This document shows positions 8,405-15,459 of a DNA stretch of 64,000 bases, piece after piece. A program made the translations under genes and the position numbers. Numbering within the stretch: the stretch's first letter is position 1; every line of letters starts with the position of its first letter. The DNA comes from Rhizobium sp. CB3090 (lineage in GTDB: Bacteria; Pseudomonadota; Alphaproteobacteria; Rhizobiales; Rhizobiaceae). Below the pieces are notes generated by a model. That model was not told the DNA's origin, ran no database searches, and saw only the letters and a program-made list of their open reading frames with translations. Location: assembly GCF_029714285.1 (NCBI RefSeq), contig NZ_CP121665.1:124001-188000 (forward strand), in the 5' to 3' direction.

Positions 8405-8912
8405 GGACTGTCTCCCTGAAGCTAAGTTCCTGTTTAATGAGGGGTGTCGGATCCTTTCCAATTCCGTCGATGTCGGTACCGGTGAGCTTCTCGGAGCGAC
8501 GCTCACCAATAACCCATGACTCGGAAAGCATCATGTCGAGCTTGGCGAGCCCTTTCGGATTCAGCCGATGTTCGAGCAGTTTGAAAAACTCCTCCAACAC
8601 CTTTTTAGCATCAAATTCGACCTGTTTCAGGCGTTTGGAAACTTCAACGGTCAGATCAGCTCGAGCTTGAGCGCGCTTCGCATCGGTCGGATGCCAATTC
8701 TCGTAGAATAGGCCGCGGAGGAGCACCGGCAAATGATTGGCAAGATCAACGCCCTCCTGCAGCGAGAGGCAATCACGGACGGCATGCAAAACCGACCGCA
8801 GTACGTCGTAAGCCTGCCGCAGTTCGCAATGAAGCTGTTCCGCAAGCTCCGCCACCCAAACTTCCGCCTGTCGAGCAGCATCCGGGAACGTTTGAGACGG
8901 GATATACGTCAT
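8289..8912 (-). CDS. DUF2267 domain protein
   Basis: Soluble protein of 207 residues. The DUF2267 domain covers about residues 1-140, with the typical alternation of amphipathic helices including AYDVLRSVLHAVRDCLSLQE and LANHLPVLLRGLFYENWHP. Its biochemical function is unknown; the family is common in stress islands with Hsp20 and universal stress proteins. The start at 8912 (MTYIPSQTFPDAARQ) follows AGGGAG. The last 40 residues run 116 bases into the alcohol dehydrogenase gene in another frame and look unlike the family, so a frameshift close to 8405 that removed the natural stop is possible. Confidence 0.75.
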   Translation of the reverse strand: MTYIPSQTFPDAARQAEVWVAELAEQLHCELRQAYDVLRSVLHAVRDCLSLQEGVDLANHLPVLLRGLFYENWHPTDAKRAQARADLTVEVSKRLKQVEFDAKKVLEEFFKLLEHRLNPKGLAKLDMMLSESWVIGERRSEKLTGTDIDGIGKDPTPLIKQELSFRETVHAGNGDGKGWRTVAHDGTAGSCARKGRAFGECRGLCYL

Positions 8913-9026
8913 GCTGGCCACTCCCTTGTTGGGGCTATCGAGCCGCAACAGGCGTCCGATCACTGCTCTCGATCGATCTCCAAGCGATATGCAACCGCCG
9001 GAGATGCGACGCCTGCGCGCCTCCGG

Positions 9027-9410
9027 CTATTGGTGCATAAATGCCTGCATCTCCTCGATCGTGACTTTACCGTCCTTGTTGGCATCCACGAGATCGAAGA
9101 TGCGCTTGTGGATCGCCATCACTTCGTCGAAGGAAAGCGCGCCATCGCCATTGGTATCGGCGATCGCAAACATGATCTGCATCATGTGCCCTCGCATGGC
9201 CATCGGCATGCCTGACATCATGCCGGGCCTCATCATGTTCATCCCCATCATTCCGCGCGGCATCGTGCCATATCCACAAGGCGCGGTTCCCTCACTCTGC
9301 GCCATGCCGTCCGTCATATCGGGCGACGTCTGTCCGAACGCCAGATCTGCTCCCGAGAATGCGATCACAGCAGCAAGTATGGCTGCATGTCGTTGTTTTA
9401 CCGATAACAT
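9027..9410 (-). CDS. Secreted methionine-rich EF-hand protein
   Basis: Protein of 127 residues with an N-terminal signal peptide (about 1-26, ending AFGQ), so probably periplasmic. The middle (50-80) carries 14 methionines in GMMGM/MMRPGMM-like runs, a composition seen in proteins that bind copper or silver through thioether sulfur. Two canonical EF-hand loops follow: D85-E96 (DTNGDGALSFDE) and D109-E120 (DANKDGKVTIEE). It therefore combines a possible soft-metal site with calcium loops; the function is not known. The gene is isolated, on the minus strand, with an AGAAAGAAAT ribosome region. The nearest FNR-type box upstream (9645-9658) is 240 bases away, farther than for other genes. Confidence 0.85.
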   Translation of the reverse strand: MLSVKQRHAAILAAVIAFSGADLAFGQTSPDMTDGMAQSEGTAPCGYGTMPRGMMGMNMMRPGMMSGMPMAMRGHMMQIMFAIADTNGDGALSFDEVMAIHKRIFDLVDANKDGKVTIEEMQAFMHQ

Positions 9411-9644
9411 TTCTTTCTCCTTCTCGTTTCGCCCTCATGTATTTGAACCTCTTCGGAATGGGCTTTATGTGCTGTTCCGACGATGCACCTGCGACACCTC
9501 ACCGATGCCTTTCGAGGTAATTTTGGCCACTGCGTCGGCCGTCACACGGCGGGACGATGGCGGGGCAATGGCACGCCGCCGAGATCGCATGCGGCAAAGC
9601 CAACATCACTGACGCAACTATCCCTCAATCCATTCATTTTGACT

Positions 9645-9658
9645 TTGACCAAGATCAA
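9645..9658. promoter_or_regulatory. FNR/FixK-type box
   Basis: TTGAC-CAAG-ATCAA, full match to TTGAY-N4-RTCAA. It has no well-spaced recognised gene; it might serve a small RNA or a long-leader transcript. Confidence 0.7.
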
Positions 9659-9856
9659 AGCGTCACGACTGTAACCACCTCATCATGGGATCGGGGTGCG
9701 CCCACCCCGGCTACGACCATGGCCGCTTCAGAGAATGGATCTTTGGAGGCGCCACGCGTTCTCTGCTTCACAATTCCTGCGTAAATCTCTTTCTCTCGAA
9801 TTGAAAAAGCATCGCCTCCGATCCGATTGGCACGCAAGCCAGTATCGGTCCACGTT

Positions 9857-9870
9857 TTGATTGGGATCAA
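9857..9870. promoter_or_regulatory. FNR/FixK-type box upstream of groEL
   Basis: Perfect palindrome TTGAT-TGGG-ATCAA. Its centre is 55 bases before the groEL ATG, as expected for a class II activator site near -41 with a short leader. Confidence 0.85.
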
Positions 9871-9918
9871 TGCCCAACCGGGCGCCTGCGCGTAGGTTGC
9901 CGACATGGAGGTGACGTC

Positions 9919-11541
9919 ATGGCGCATAAACAAGTTTTGTTTCGCTCGGCCGCGCGAGAGAAAATCCTTAGAGGCACTACCCAACTCGCCGACGCGGTGC
10001 GTGTTACGCTTGGCCCGCGATCGAAGGCCGTCCTCATCGAGAAAAAATGGGGAACTCCGCTCGTCTGCAATGACGGCGTCACAATTGCGAAGGAGTTCGA
10101 CCTCAAGGATCCCGAAGAAAATCTCGGTGCGCGCATGCTCCGCCAGGCTGCTGAAAAAACCGGCGACATCGTCGGAGATGGAACCAGCACGGCAACGGTT
10201 TTGGCTCAGGCCATCTTCTCCGACGGGTTGCGCAATGTCGTGGCCGGCGCCAGTGCCATCGAAATCAAACGTGGCCTGGATCGAGCGCTCGCATGCGCCG
10301 TCGGCCTGCTCAAACAAAACAGCAGACCGGTCACCGACAAGCGCGAAAAAGTGCAAGTCGCAACGATCTCAGCACATAACGATGCGCAGATCGGCACCTT
10401 GATTGGCGATGCAATGGAAAGAATTGGTGATGACGGCGTCATCACGGTCGAGGAATCCAAGACAACGGAAACCGTGCTCGAAGTCGTCAAGGGCATGCAA
10501 TTCGATCGCGGTTTTCTGTCGCCCTATTTCGTGACCGATAGCGAACGCATGGAAATCGTCTTGGAGGAAGCCGCGATCCTTCTTGTCGACCGCAAGCTCA
10601 ACGCGCTCAACGATTGCGTTGCCCTGCTCGAATCCATTGCAAAAGCGAGCATGCCTTTGCTGGTCGTTGCCGAGGATGTCGAAGGAGAAGCTCTAGCGAC
10701 ACTGATCGTCAACCAGATCCGCGGCACATTTCGCAATTGCGCGGTCAAGGCACCCGGTTTCGGAGATCGGCGAAAGGCGATGCTGCAGGATATCGCGATC
10801 GTGACAGGTGGACAGGTTCTGTCGGAAGACCTCGGCATCAAGCTCGAGGCGGTAACGCTCGACCAGCTCGGTCATGCGGCCCGGGTGGTTATCACGAAGG
10901 ACACGACCACCATTGTCGGTGGTGCAGGTGACAAGAAAGCGATTGCGGCGCGCATCGATCAGCTTCGCCGCGAAATTGACGAGACCTCAAGCGATTACGA
11001 CAAGGAAAAATTGAGGGAGCGCCTGGCAAAGCTATCGGGCGGGATCGCGGTCATAAGAGTCGGTGCGGCCACCGAGGCGGAAATGAAAACCAAGAAAGAG
11101 GCCCTCGATGACGCCATCAATGCGACCAAAGCAGCGGTCGCCGAGGGCATATTGCCGGGAGGTGGTCTGGGTCTGCTGCGCTGTGCAGAGGCAATCGCCA
11201 CCGAAGAGGAGCGTTGCGAAGGCGACGAGCGGACGGGCGTACAGATATTAAAGCGTGCCCTGGAGGTACCGATCCGTCAGATAGCGGAAAACTCCTCGAC
11301 CGATGGAGGCGTCGTTGTGGCGAAAGTCTTGGAGGGCAATGGCACGTTTGGCTACGATGCGGAGAAGAAGGTCTATACCGACATGTTTGCCGCAGGCATT
11401 GTCGATCCCACGAAGGTCGTCCGGGTCGCGCTCGAAAATGCCGTCTCAGTAGCCAGTGTCTTGCTGCTTACAGAAGCGACGATGACGGAAATACCCGATG
11501 ATGCGAAGGAAAGCGCCGTTCATCCCGAAGCCGCTCTATAG
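9919..11541 (+). CDS. groEL: GroEL-type chaperonin, stand-alone copy
   Basis: Chaperonin of 540 residues covering the whole GroEL fold. Diagnostic stretches include VTLGPRSKAVLIEKKWG, NDGVTIAKEF, the ATP-binding GDGTSTATVLAQAI (most GroELs have DGTTTA), VKAPGFGDRRKAML and GGGLGLLRCAEAI near the end. It lacks the usual GGM-repeat tail; the C-terminus is instead charged and ends in PEAAL. No groES lies beside it, whereas housekeeping groEL normally follows groES, so this is a secondary, specialised chaperonin. A perfect FNR-type box 55 bases upstream suggests induction at low oxygen rather than by heat. Ribosome site GGAGGTG eight bases before ATG. In this family such copies usually still need a GroES partner from elsewhere (inference). 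Confidence 0.95.
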   Translation: MAHKQVLFRSAAREKILRGTTQLADAVRVTLGPRSKAVLIEKKWGTPLVCNDGVTIAKEFDLKDPEENLGARMLRQAAEKTGDIVGDGTSTATVLAQAIFSDGLRNVVAGASAIEIKRGLDRALACAVGLLKQNSRPVTDKREKVQVATISAHNDAQIGTLIGDAMERIGDDGVITVEESKTTETVLEVVKGMQFDRGFLSPYFVTDSERMEIVLEEAAILLVDRKLNALNDCVALLESIAKASMPLLVVAEDVEGEALATLIVNQIRGTFRNCAVKAPGFGDRRKAMLQDIAIVTGGQVLSEDLGIKLEAVTLDQLGHAARVVITKDTTTIVGGAGDKKAIAARIDQLRREIDETSSDYDKEKLRERLAKLSGGIAVIRVGAATEAEMKTKKEALDDAINATKAAVAEGILPGGGLGLLRCAEAIATEEERCEGDERTGVQILKRALEVPIRQIAENSSTDGGVVVAKVLEGNGTFGYDAEKKVYTDMFAAGIVDPTKVVRVALENAVSVASVLLLTEATMTEIPDDAKESAVHPEAAL

Positions 11542-11644
11542 GTCGAACAAAGCGAACACTGAATGGGCCGCCTCAGACGCCAAACAACAGGTTCTGAAAG
11601 ATAGGCACATTTCAGCCGATCAAATGCTTCGCTTCATTCATACA

Positions 11645-11658
11645 TTGACCAGCATCAA
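11645..11658. promoter_or_regulatory. FNR/FixK-type box upstream of CBS gene
   Basis: TTGAC-CAGC-ATCAA, full match; centre 69 bases before the ATG at 11721. Confidence 0.8.
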
Positions 11659-11720
11659 TGCTGCAGGGACCATATCGTGGAAATCTGTAGTCGTCGTTGT
11701 TGCTGAAGGAGGAAATAGCA

Positions 11721-12141
11721 ATGCATGTTTCCGAGGCGATGCACAAAGAGGTTCGGTCAGTTGCGCCGACGATGCCGGTCAAGGACCTCGCGAAAATCAT
11801 GAAGACTGAAGACATCGGAGCAATTCCCGTTGTCGAAGACGACCGGATGATCGGCATGATCACCGATCGGGATCTGGCTTTGCGCGCCCTCGCAGATGGG
11901 CACGACATATCAATGCTTACAGCGCGCGAAGTGATGTCGCCTGGCGCGACATTCTGTCATGCTACCGATCGGATTGAAGAGGCCGTGCACATGATGGAGA
12001 AACCATAAAATCCGACGGCTGCCCGTGATGAACGCCAAAAACCGAATGGTTGGCATGCTGAGCATCGGCGAAATTTCGCATTGCGGCAGTAAACCTCTGA
12101 CCGACCTTTTGATGAAATCCGTCAGCGAACATCACGCTTAA
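11721..12141 (+). pseudogene. CBS-domain protein split by a +1 frameshift
   Basis: A two-CBS-domain protein of about 140 residues of the Hrp1/YbbP-like stress type that binds adenosine nucleotides. The first 95 residues (MHVSEAMHKEV onward, with GAIPVVEDDRMIGMITDRD) are in frame until a TAA at 12006-12008. Removing the single T at 12006 restores the family sequence KIRRLPVMNAKNRMVGMLSI and continues to a stop at 12139-12141. Hence the second CBS motif is cut off by one inserted base: either a real inactivating mutation or a sequencing error. Ribosome site GAAGGAGG 8 bases before ATG. It lies between groEL and a small membrane protein and has its own FNR-type box. Confidence 0.85.
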
Positions 12142-12527
12142 GGCGCATCAATGTGTTTTTAGGTCGTTCAACCTGTGTCGTGTAAACCTAAACTTCGAAG
12201 CCTTTTACTGCCGCGCAATCCGGCGCGGCAACAGGCTTATCATCTCTCCGTAATGCAAGGCTCTTTTGATGGAACGTCGACAGCTCAAGCAGGCGAACAC
12301 AGTCGCCCCCGTTTGCGGGATCGGATGAGTTGGAGACATTAAAGCGTGTCGGGCGCCTTCCGCATCACGTAGCGGGCCGGACAGGGTGACTACGCGGCGC
12401 GGCGTGGTATGACCGACGCGTATGAAAAAGGTCTTTCACGAAAAACTGAAATCCAAGCGCTAGCCCTGACGACAGCAGTATGTCTCGATAAAATCAGAGG
12501 CTAGCCTTACGTCGGCTGTTGAGGTCA
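12142..12527. other. Gap without recognisable gene; one hairpin
   Basis: No family-like frame. A perfect 8-base stem TGCCGCGC/GCGCGGCA with a 6-base loop at 12209-12230 could form, but no T-run follows on either strand, so it is not a typical terminator. Confidence 0.45.
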
Positions 12528-12704
12528 CTATACCGATCGCTCTATCGAGCGCTGGAGTTCATAATTTTGATGATCCAACTCGCTTTTTGAGCGCAAGAAC
12601 AGCACACTGAATACTGCAGCAATCATCAGAACTACAACGATCAAAAGTAGATGATCAAGCACCAGCCAGCGCAACCAGCGAAGAGAATCCTGTGCCTGTC
12701 TCAT
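12528..12704 (-). CDS. Small membrane protein, 58 residues
   Basis: Start ATG at 12704 is preceded by a strong ribosome site GGAGGTGCC. The 58-residue product has an amphipathic N-terminus (MRQAQDSLRWLRWL), one transmembrane helix from about 19 to 37 (HLLLIVVVLMIAAVFSVLF), and a charged tail rich in E, Q and R (SELDHQNYELQRSIERSV) that may form a short coiled coil. It matches no family I recognise. Codon-by-codon it has no internal stop and typical local composition. It lies in a stress island where other tiny membrane proteins occur (28080-28190), and may modulate a larger membrane complex (inference). Confidence 0.65.
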   Translation of the reverse strand: MRQAQDSLRWLRWLVLDHLLLIVVVLMIAAVFSVLFLRSKSELDHQNYELQRSIERSV

Positions 12705-12909
12705 ATGGCACCTCCGATGTCAGGGCCCGCGCGCGAGGTTCTGAGGCGGGTCGTAGGGGGCACGTATTCCGGATCACAATCTACGGCGGCCTTCGTTTTC
12801 TGCCCATGAGGGCACGCCTGGCGGGCGCTCCTCGGTACCCTGAAATATCGGTGCGCCTCCGAGCAACGCCCGGCTAGCGGTCGGCACGTTGGCGTTGCGG
12901 GGGAGTTCT

Positions 12910-13572
12910 TCATGGGCTTAATCCCAAATCCTGGGCAAGCATTTGTGAGTGGAGATATCCGACCACATCGTCATCGGAGAGCTGAGGAAAATGGTTGTAA
13001 AAGTCGCCGACGCCCCGGAAGAAGTGCGTCGTCTCCAGGCAGATGATTTCATCTGCGTCGTTTTTGAGCGCGGATATTGCCGAGAAGTGCGCGACGGGAA
13101 CGGCAATGACGGTACGGCCAACGCCGTTCCCTTTGATCGCCGACAGGGCAGCTTCCATTGTCGAGCCGGTCGCCAAGCCATCGTCAACCAAAATAACAGT
13201 CTTGCCCCGTATGTCGCAGCGAGGCAGAACATCCTTAAATACAGCCTTTCTTCTGGCGATCTCCCGCAACTCTTCTTCAGCCGCAAACTGAAAGGCTTCT
13301 TCCGTGACGCGGACGCGTCGGATGACCGCCTCGTTCCTATAGATATGGGGATGGGTGCCATCCACAACCGCGCCCATAGCAACCTCCGGCGCGCAGGGAA
13401 GGCCGACTTTCCGCACAAAAACAATGTCCATGGGCGCGTGCAAAACTTTGGCAATTTCAAACGCCACCGGAACACCGCCTCTAGGCAGCCCGAGAACAAC
13501 GACATGGCGATTGCGATAGTGACGGAGCACTTTTGCGAGCTTCCGCCCCGCTTCCGTTCGATCTTCAAACAT
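12910..13572 (-). CDS. Phosphoribosyltransferase-domain protein
   Basis: Protein of 220 residues with a type I phosphoribosyltransferase fold. The PRPP loop is clear in VILVDDGLATGSTM, and VLGLPRGGVPVAFEIA and FVRKVGLPCAPEVAMGAV are typical of the DosR-regulon type Rv0571c/Rv2030c family. The substrate of these stress-linked members is not known. Start at 13572 (MFEDRTEAGRKLAKVL) with TAGGAG ribosome site is preferred; a longer frame to 13776 runs through the FNR boxes. A perfect FNR-type box is centred 62 bases upstream, and the gene is divergent from hsp20, so the two probably share a regulatory region. Confidence 0.9.
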   Translation of the reverse strand: MFEDRTEAGRKLAKVLRHYRNRHVVVLGLPRGGVPVAFEIAKVLHAPMDIVFVRKVGLPCAPEVAMGAVVDGTHPHIYRNEAVIRRVRVTEEAFQFAAEEELREIARRKAVFKDVLPRCDIRGKTVILVDDGLATGSTMEAALSAIKGNGVGRTVIAVPVAHFSAISALKNDADEIICLETTHFFRGVGDFYNHFPQLSDDDVVGYLHSQMLAQDLGLSP

Positions 13573-13627
13573 GCTCCGATCTCCTAAGGGCTGGATGCAA
13601 ATTTCTAACGGAAGGCAGTAGGGGTCA

Positions 13628-13641
13628 TTGATATGCATCAA
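13628..13641. promoter_or_regulatory. FNR/FixK-type box in phosphoribosyltransferase/hsp20 divergent region
   Basis: Perfect TTGAT-ATGC-ATCAA; centre 62 bases from the phosphoribosyltransferase start (minus strand). Confidence 0.85.
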
Positions 13642-13663
13642 AACTAATATACCGCATCGGTGT

Positions 13664-13677
13664 TTGACGGCGATCAA
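13664..13677. promoter_or_regulatory. Second FNR/FixK-type box in the divergent region
   Basis: TTGAC-GGCG-ATCAA, full match, 36 bases (centre to centre) from the first box. It is 130 bases before the hsp20 ATG, so it would act on a longer leader. Confidence 0.75.
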
Positions 13678-13800
13678 TGTCGGATGCCCGTCAATCGGCT
13701 TTGCTGTTCTCACTGCAGGCACATAACACGACTGCCAGCGGTTGAAGCGGTGAGGCCGGAGCCGGCGCCGCTCCATCTTTCAAACATGAGGAGAATGAAG

Positions 13801-14319
13801 ATGGCCGATACAGCAACGAAGCTACCCGTCAAGACGGAAGAAAAACAACCCAGGACCCCGGACATCGGTTGGTCGCCCTTCGAGAGTTTGCGTACGGAAA
13901 TCGATCGCCTATTCGATGATCTCACGCCCACGTTCTGGCACCGCCCATTCGGCCGCCTTTCGCTTGGCAAATCCTTCCCCTCAATCGCAGCACCCGCTGT
14001 CGATGTCGTGGAAAAGGAAAAGTCGTACGAAATCTCGGCCGAGTTGCCCGGCATCGAACCCAAGGACCTTGACGTACGCGTCGCCAATCACACGCTGACG
14101 ATCAAAGGCGAAAAGCAGGAAACCAAGGAAGAGAAGGAAAAGGAATATTACCTTTCCGAACGCCGGTATGGATCCTACCAGCGCAGTTTCCAGCTACCCC
14201 AAAGCGTCGACGCATCCAAGATCGAAGCCTCGTTCAACAATGGCGTTTTGATAGTAACTCTTCCCAAGACTGCGGAAGCACAGAAAAACGAGCGGAAAGT
14301 CATCATCAAGGCAACGTGA
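13801..14319 (+). CDS. Hsp20/alpha-crystallin family small heat-shock protein
   Basis: Protein of 172 residues. A variable N-terminal arm (with WSPFESLRTEIDRLFDD) leads to the alpha-crystallin domain, about residues 62-165: AVDVVEKEKSYEISAELPG, NHTLTIKGEK, RRYGSYQRSFQLP and the closing FNNGVLIVTLPKT. It ends KVIIKAT, a short tail with an IIK that may stand in for the IxI anchor. ATP-independent holdase that forms oligomers in the cytoplasm. ATG at 13801 with GAGGAG seven bases upstream is chosen; the frame is open further back but passes through the operator. Divergent from the phosphoribosyltransferase with two FNR-type boxes between them. A strong hairpin terminator follows. Confidence 0.95.
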   Translation: MADTATKLPVKTEEKQPRTPDIGWSPFESLRTEIDRLFDDLTPTFWHRPFGRLSLGKSFPSIAAPAVDVVEKEKSYEISAELPGIEPKDLDVRVANHTLTIKGEKQETKEEKEKEYYLSERRYGSYQRSFQLPQSVDASKIEASFNNGVLIVTLPKTAEAQKNERKVIIKAT

Positions 14320-14328
14320 TGCCCACAC

Positions 14329-14360
14329 AGGCAAAGCGCATCAGCGCTTTGCCTATTTTT
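14329..14360 (+). terminator. Rho-independent terminator after hsp20
   Basis: Perfect 11-base stem AGGCAAAGCGC / GCGCTTTGCCT with loop ATCA, followed by ATTTTT. It begins ten bases after the hsp20 stop. Confidence 0.85.
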
Positions 14361-14669
14361 CAAATGTCTCTGCGTTTTTGGGGACACTACAGCCGAGGCA
14401 AACGGCGTCTGCCGCATCGAACCGATTTGATTTATCACGAAGACAACCGTGACCATATGGAGCTGACCAACTGGACCGTTGGCCGAATGGCTTGTTTTGC
14501 GAATAGCGCTGCGATGATGCAGTCGTAGACATCAGAACGACATAGCTTTTCACGAATGGTAGGTCGCTCCATCTTTCTGTCTTCTCGCAATTCTGTACAC
14601 AAGATCGCATTGCACTCACTGTCAAACTGCTTTGGGGGTGACGTGGCGTTACCGCCACGTCAGCGATTT
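14361..14669. other. Gap between hsp20 terminator and BON gene
   Basis: No gene or regulatory signal recognised in about 300 bases; it is the convergent end of hsp20 and the BON-domain gene. Confidence 0.45.
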
Positions 14670-15317
14670 TCAACCGATAGACAAGTGATTTTCAACTGCG
14701 GTGACCCCCGCTATCGACCAAGCCGCCTGTTCGGCTGCACTACGCTCCGTCCAGGCATGCACACCGCCTTCCAATACGACTCGCCCATCAACGACATTGA
14801 CCCGGATGCGGCTGGCTTCAACTTCGGCGTAGCGTCGCAATGCGCCTTCAATCCGGCGCTTGATGTCGGAAGCCGCAGCAGCCGGGCGAATGGTCAGAAG
14901 GTTGGTGACTCCCACGACCCCGCCAAGCTTTTTTACAGCGTTTTCCGCCGCTATCCGTTGAAAATGCCACCGCACTTCACCTGAAAGCGTCACCCATCCA
15001 CGCTGAACTTCGACATCGATGACCCCTTCGGGGAGCGCCGTGTCCCACTCGAGAATATCGAGTGCGCGGGCCGCGATTTCATCGTCGGCATGCTTTTTCC
15101 GCTCGGCATATCGAACTTCGATTTCCTGGGCGATGGCGCGCACACCTCTGACGCGTCTGACTGCTGCATCCGCGGCGGATTTCTCGGCATAGCTATTCAC
15201 GTGTCCCGTTAGAGTGACGACACCATTTTCCACCGCGACGCCGATATTGGACGCATCGATACTGGGCTCGAACTCCAACTCGTCAAGCACATCCTGGCGT
15301 AAACTGAGATCATTCAT
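14670..15317 (-). CDS. Triple BON-domain protein
   Basis: Protein of 215 residues made of three BON domains in tandem (about 5-70, 76-145 and 150-215). Each has the pattern xVxNGxVTLxGxV followed by an alanine-rich helix and a VxxVxN strand: VENGVVTLTGHVNS, VQRGWVTLSGEVRW and VVDGRVVLEGGVHA. BON domains bind phospholipid or other hydrophobic surfaces, and proteins of this form (as OsmY) respond to stress. No signal peptide is seen, so it is presumably cytoplasmic, unlike OsmY. Start at 15317 has GGAGAG as ribosome site. Upstream are a perfect palindrome (15344-15362) and a degenerate FNR-type box (15395-15408). Confidence 0.9.
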   Translation of the reverse strand: MNDLSLRQDVLDELEFEPSIDASNIGVAVENGVVTLTGHVNSYAEKSAADAAVRRVRGVRAIAQEIEVRYAERKKHADDEIAARALDILEWDTALPEGVIDVEVQRGWVTLSGEVRWHFQRIAAENAVKKLGGVVGVTNLLTIRPAAAASDIKRRIEGALRRYAEVEASRIRVNVVDGRVVLEGGVHAWTERSAAEQAAWSIAGVTAVENHLSIG

Positions 15318-15343
15318 CGCATCTCTCCAAATTGGTTGGATTT

Positions 15344-15362
15344 GCTGAGGTTGAACCTCAGC
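15344..15362. promoter_or_regulatory. Perfect 9-base inverted repeat upstream of the BON gene
   Basis: GCTGAGGTT-G-AACCTCAGC. It lies 27-45 bases before the start codon. It could be an operator or a hairpin in the leader; no second copy was found in the window. Confidence 0.5.
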
Positions 15363-15394
15363 CTCAAATGATGATCTGTCTCGGCGTCGTGTCA

Positions 15395-15408
15395 TTGCGC
15401 TCTGTCAA
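15395..15408. promoter_or_regulatory. Degenerate FNR/FixK-type box
   Basis: Read on the minus strand TTGAC-AGAG-CGCAA: one perfect half and one half with two mismatches. Centre 84 bases before the BON start. The same CGCAA half occurs at 19903-19916. Confidence 0.35.
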
Positions 15409-15459
15409 TAACTTGGTATGACAAGAACCTCGGTGCGACAAATGTTGGCAAGTGCAGCA

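Larger units (their letters stand above)
9411..9918. other. Regulatory gap of about 500 bases with two FNR-type boxes
   Basis: No convincing gene. It contains the promoters of the EF-hand gene and groEL and two boxes (9645-9658, 9857-9870). A 41-codon frame on the minus strand from 9590 lies at the usual distance below the first box but has no ribosome site and a very basic, low-complexity product, so it was not called. Confidence 0.5.

Noticed and set aside
9468..9590. 41-codon minus-strand frame at the right distance below the box at 9645
   Set aside because: No ribosome site and an arginine-rich, low-complexity product; could be chance. A small RNA is equally possible.
9655..10356. 233-codon minus-strand frame opposite groEL
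   Set aside because: Shadow of the groEL coding strand; no family similarity.
12209..12230. Strong hairpin as a terminator
   Set aside because: No T-run on either strand; kept only as a note in the gap entry.
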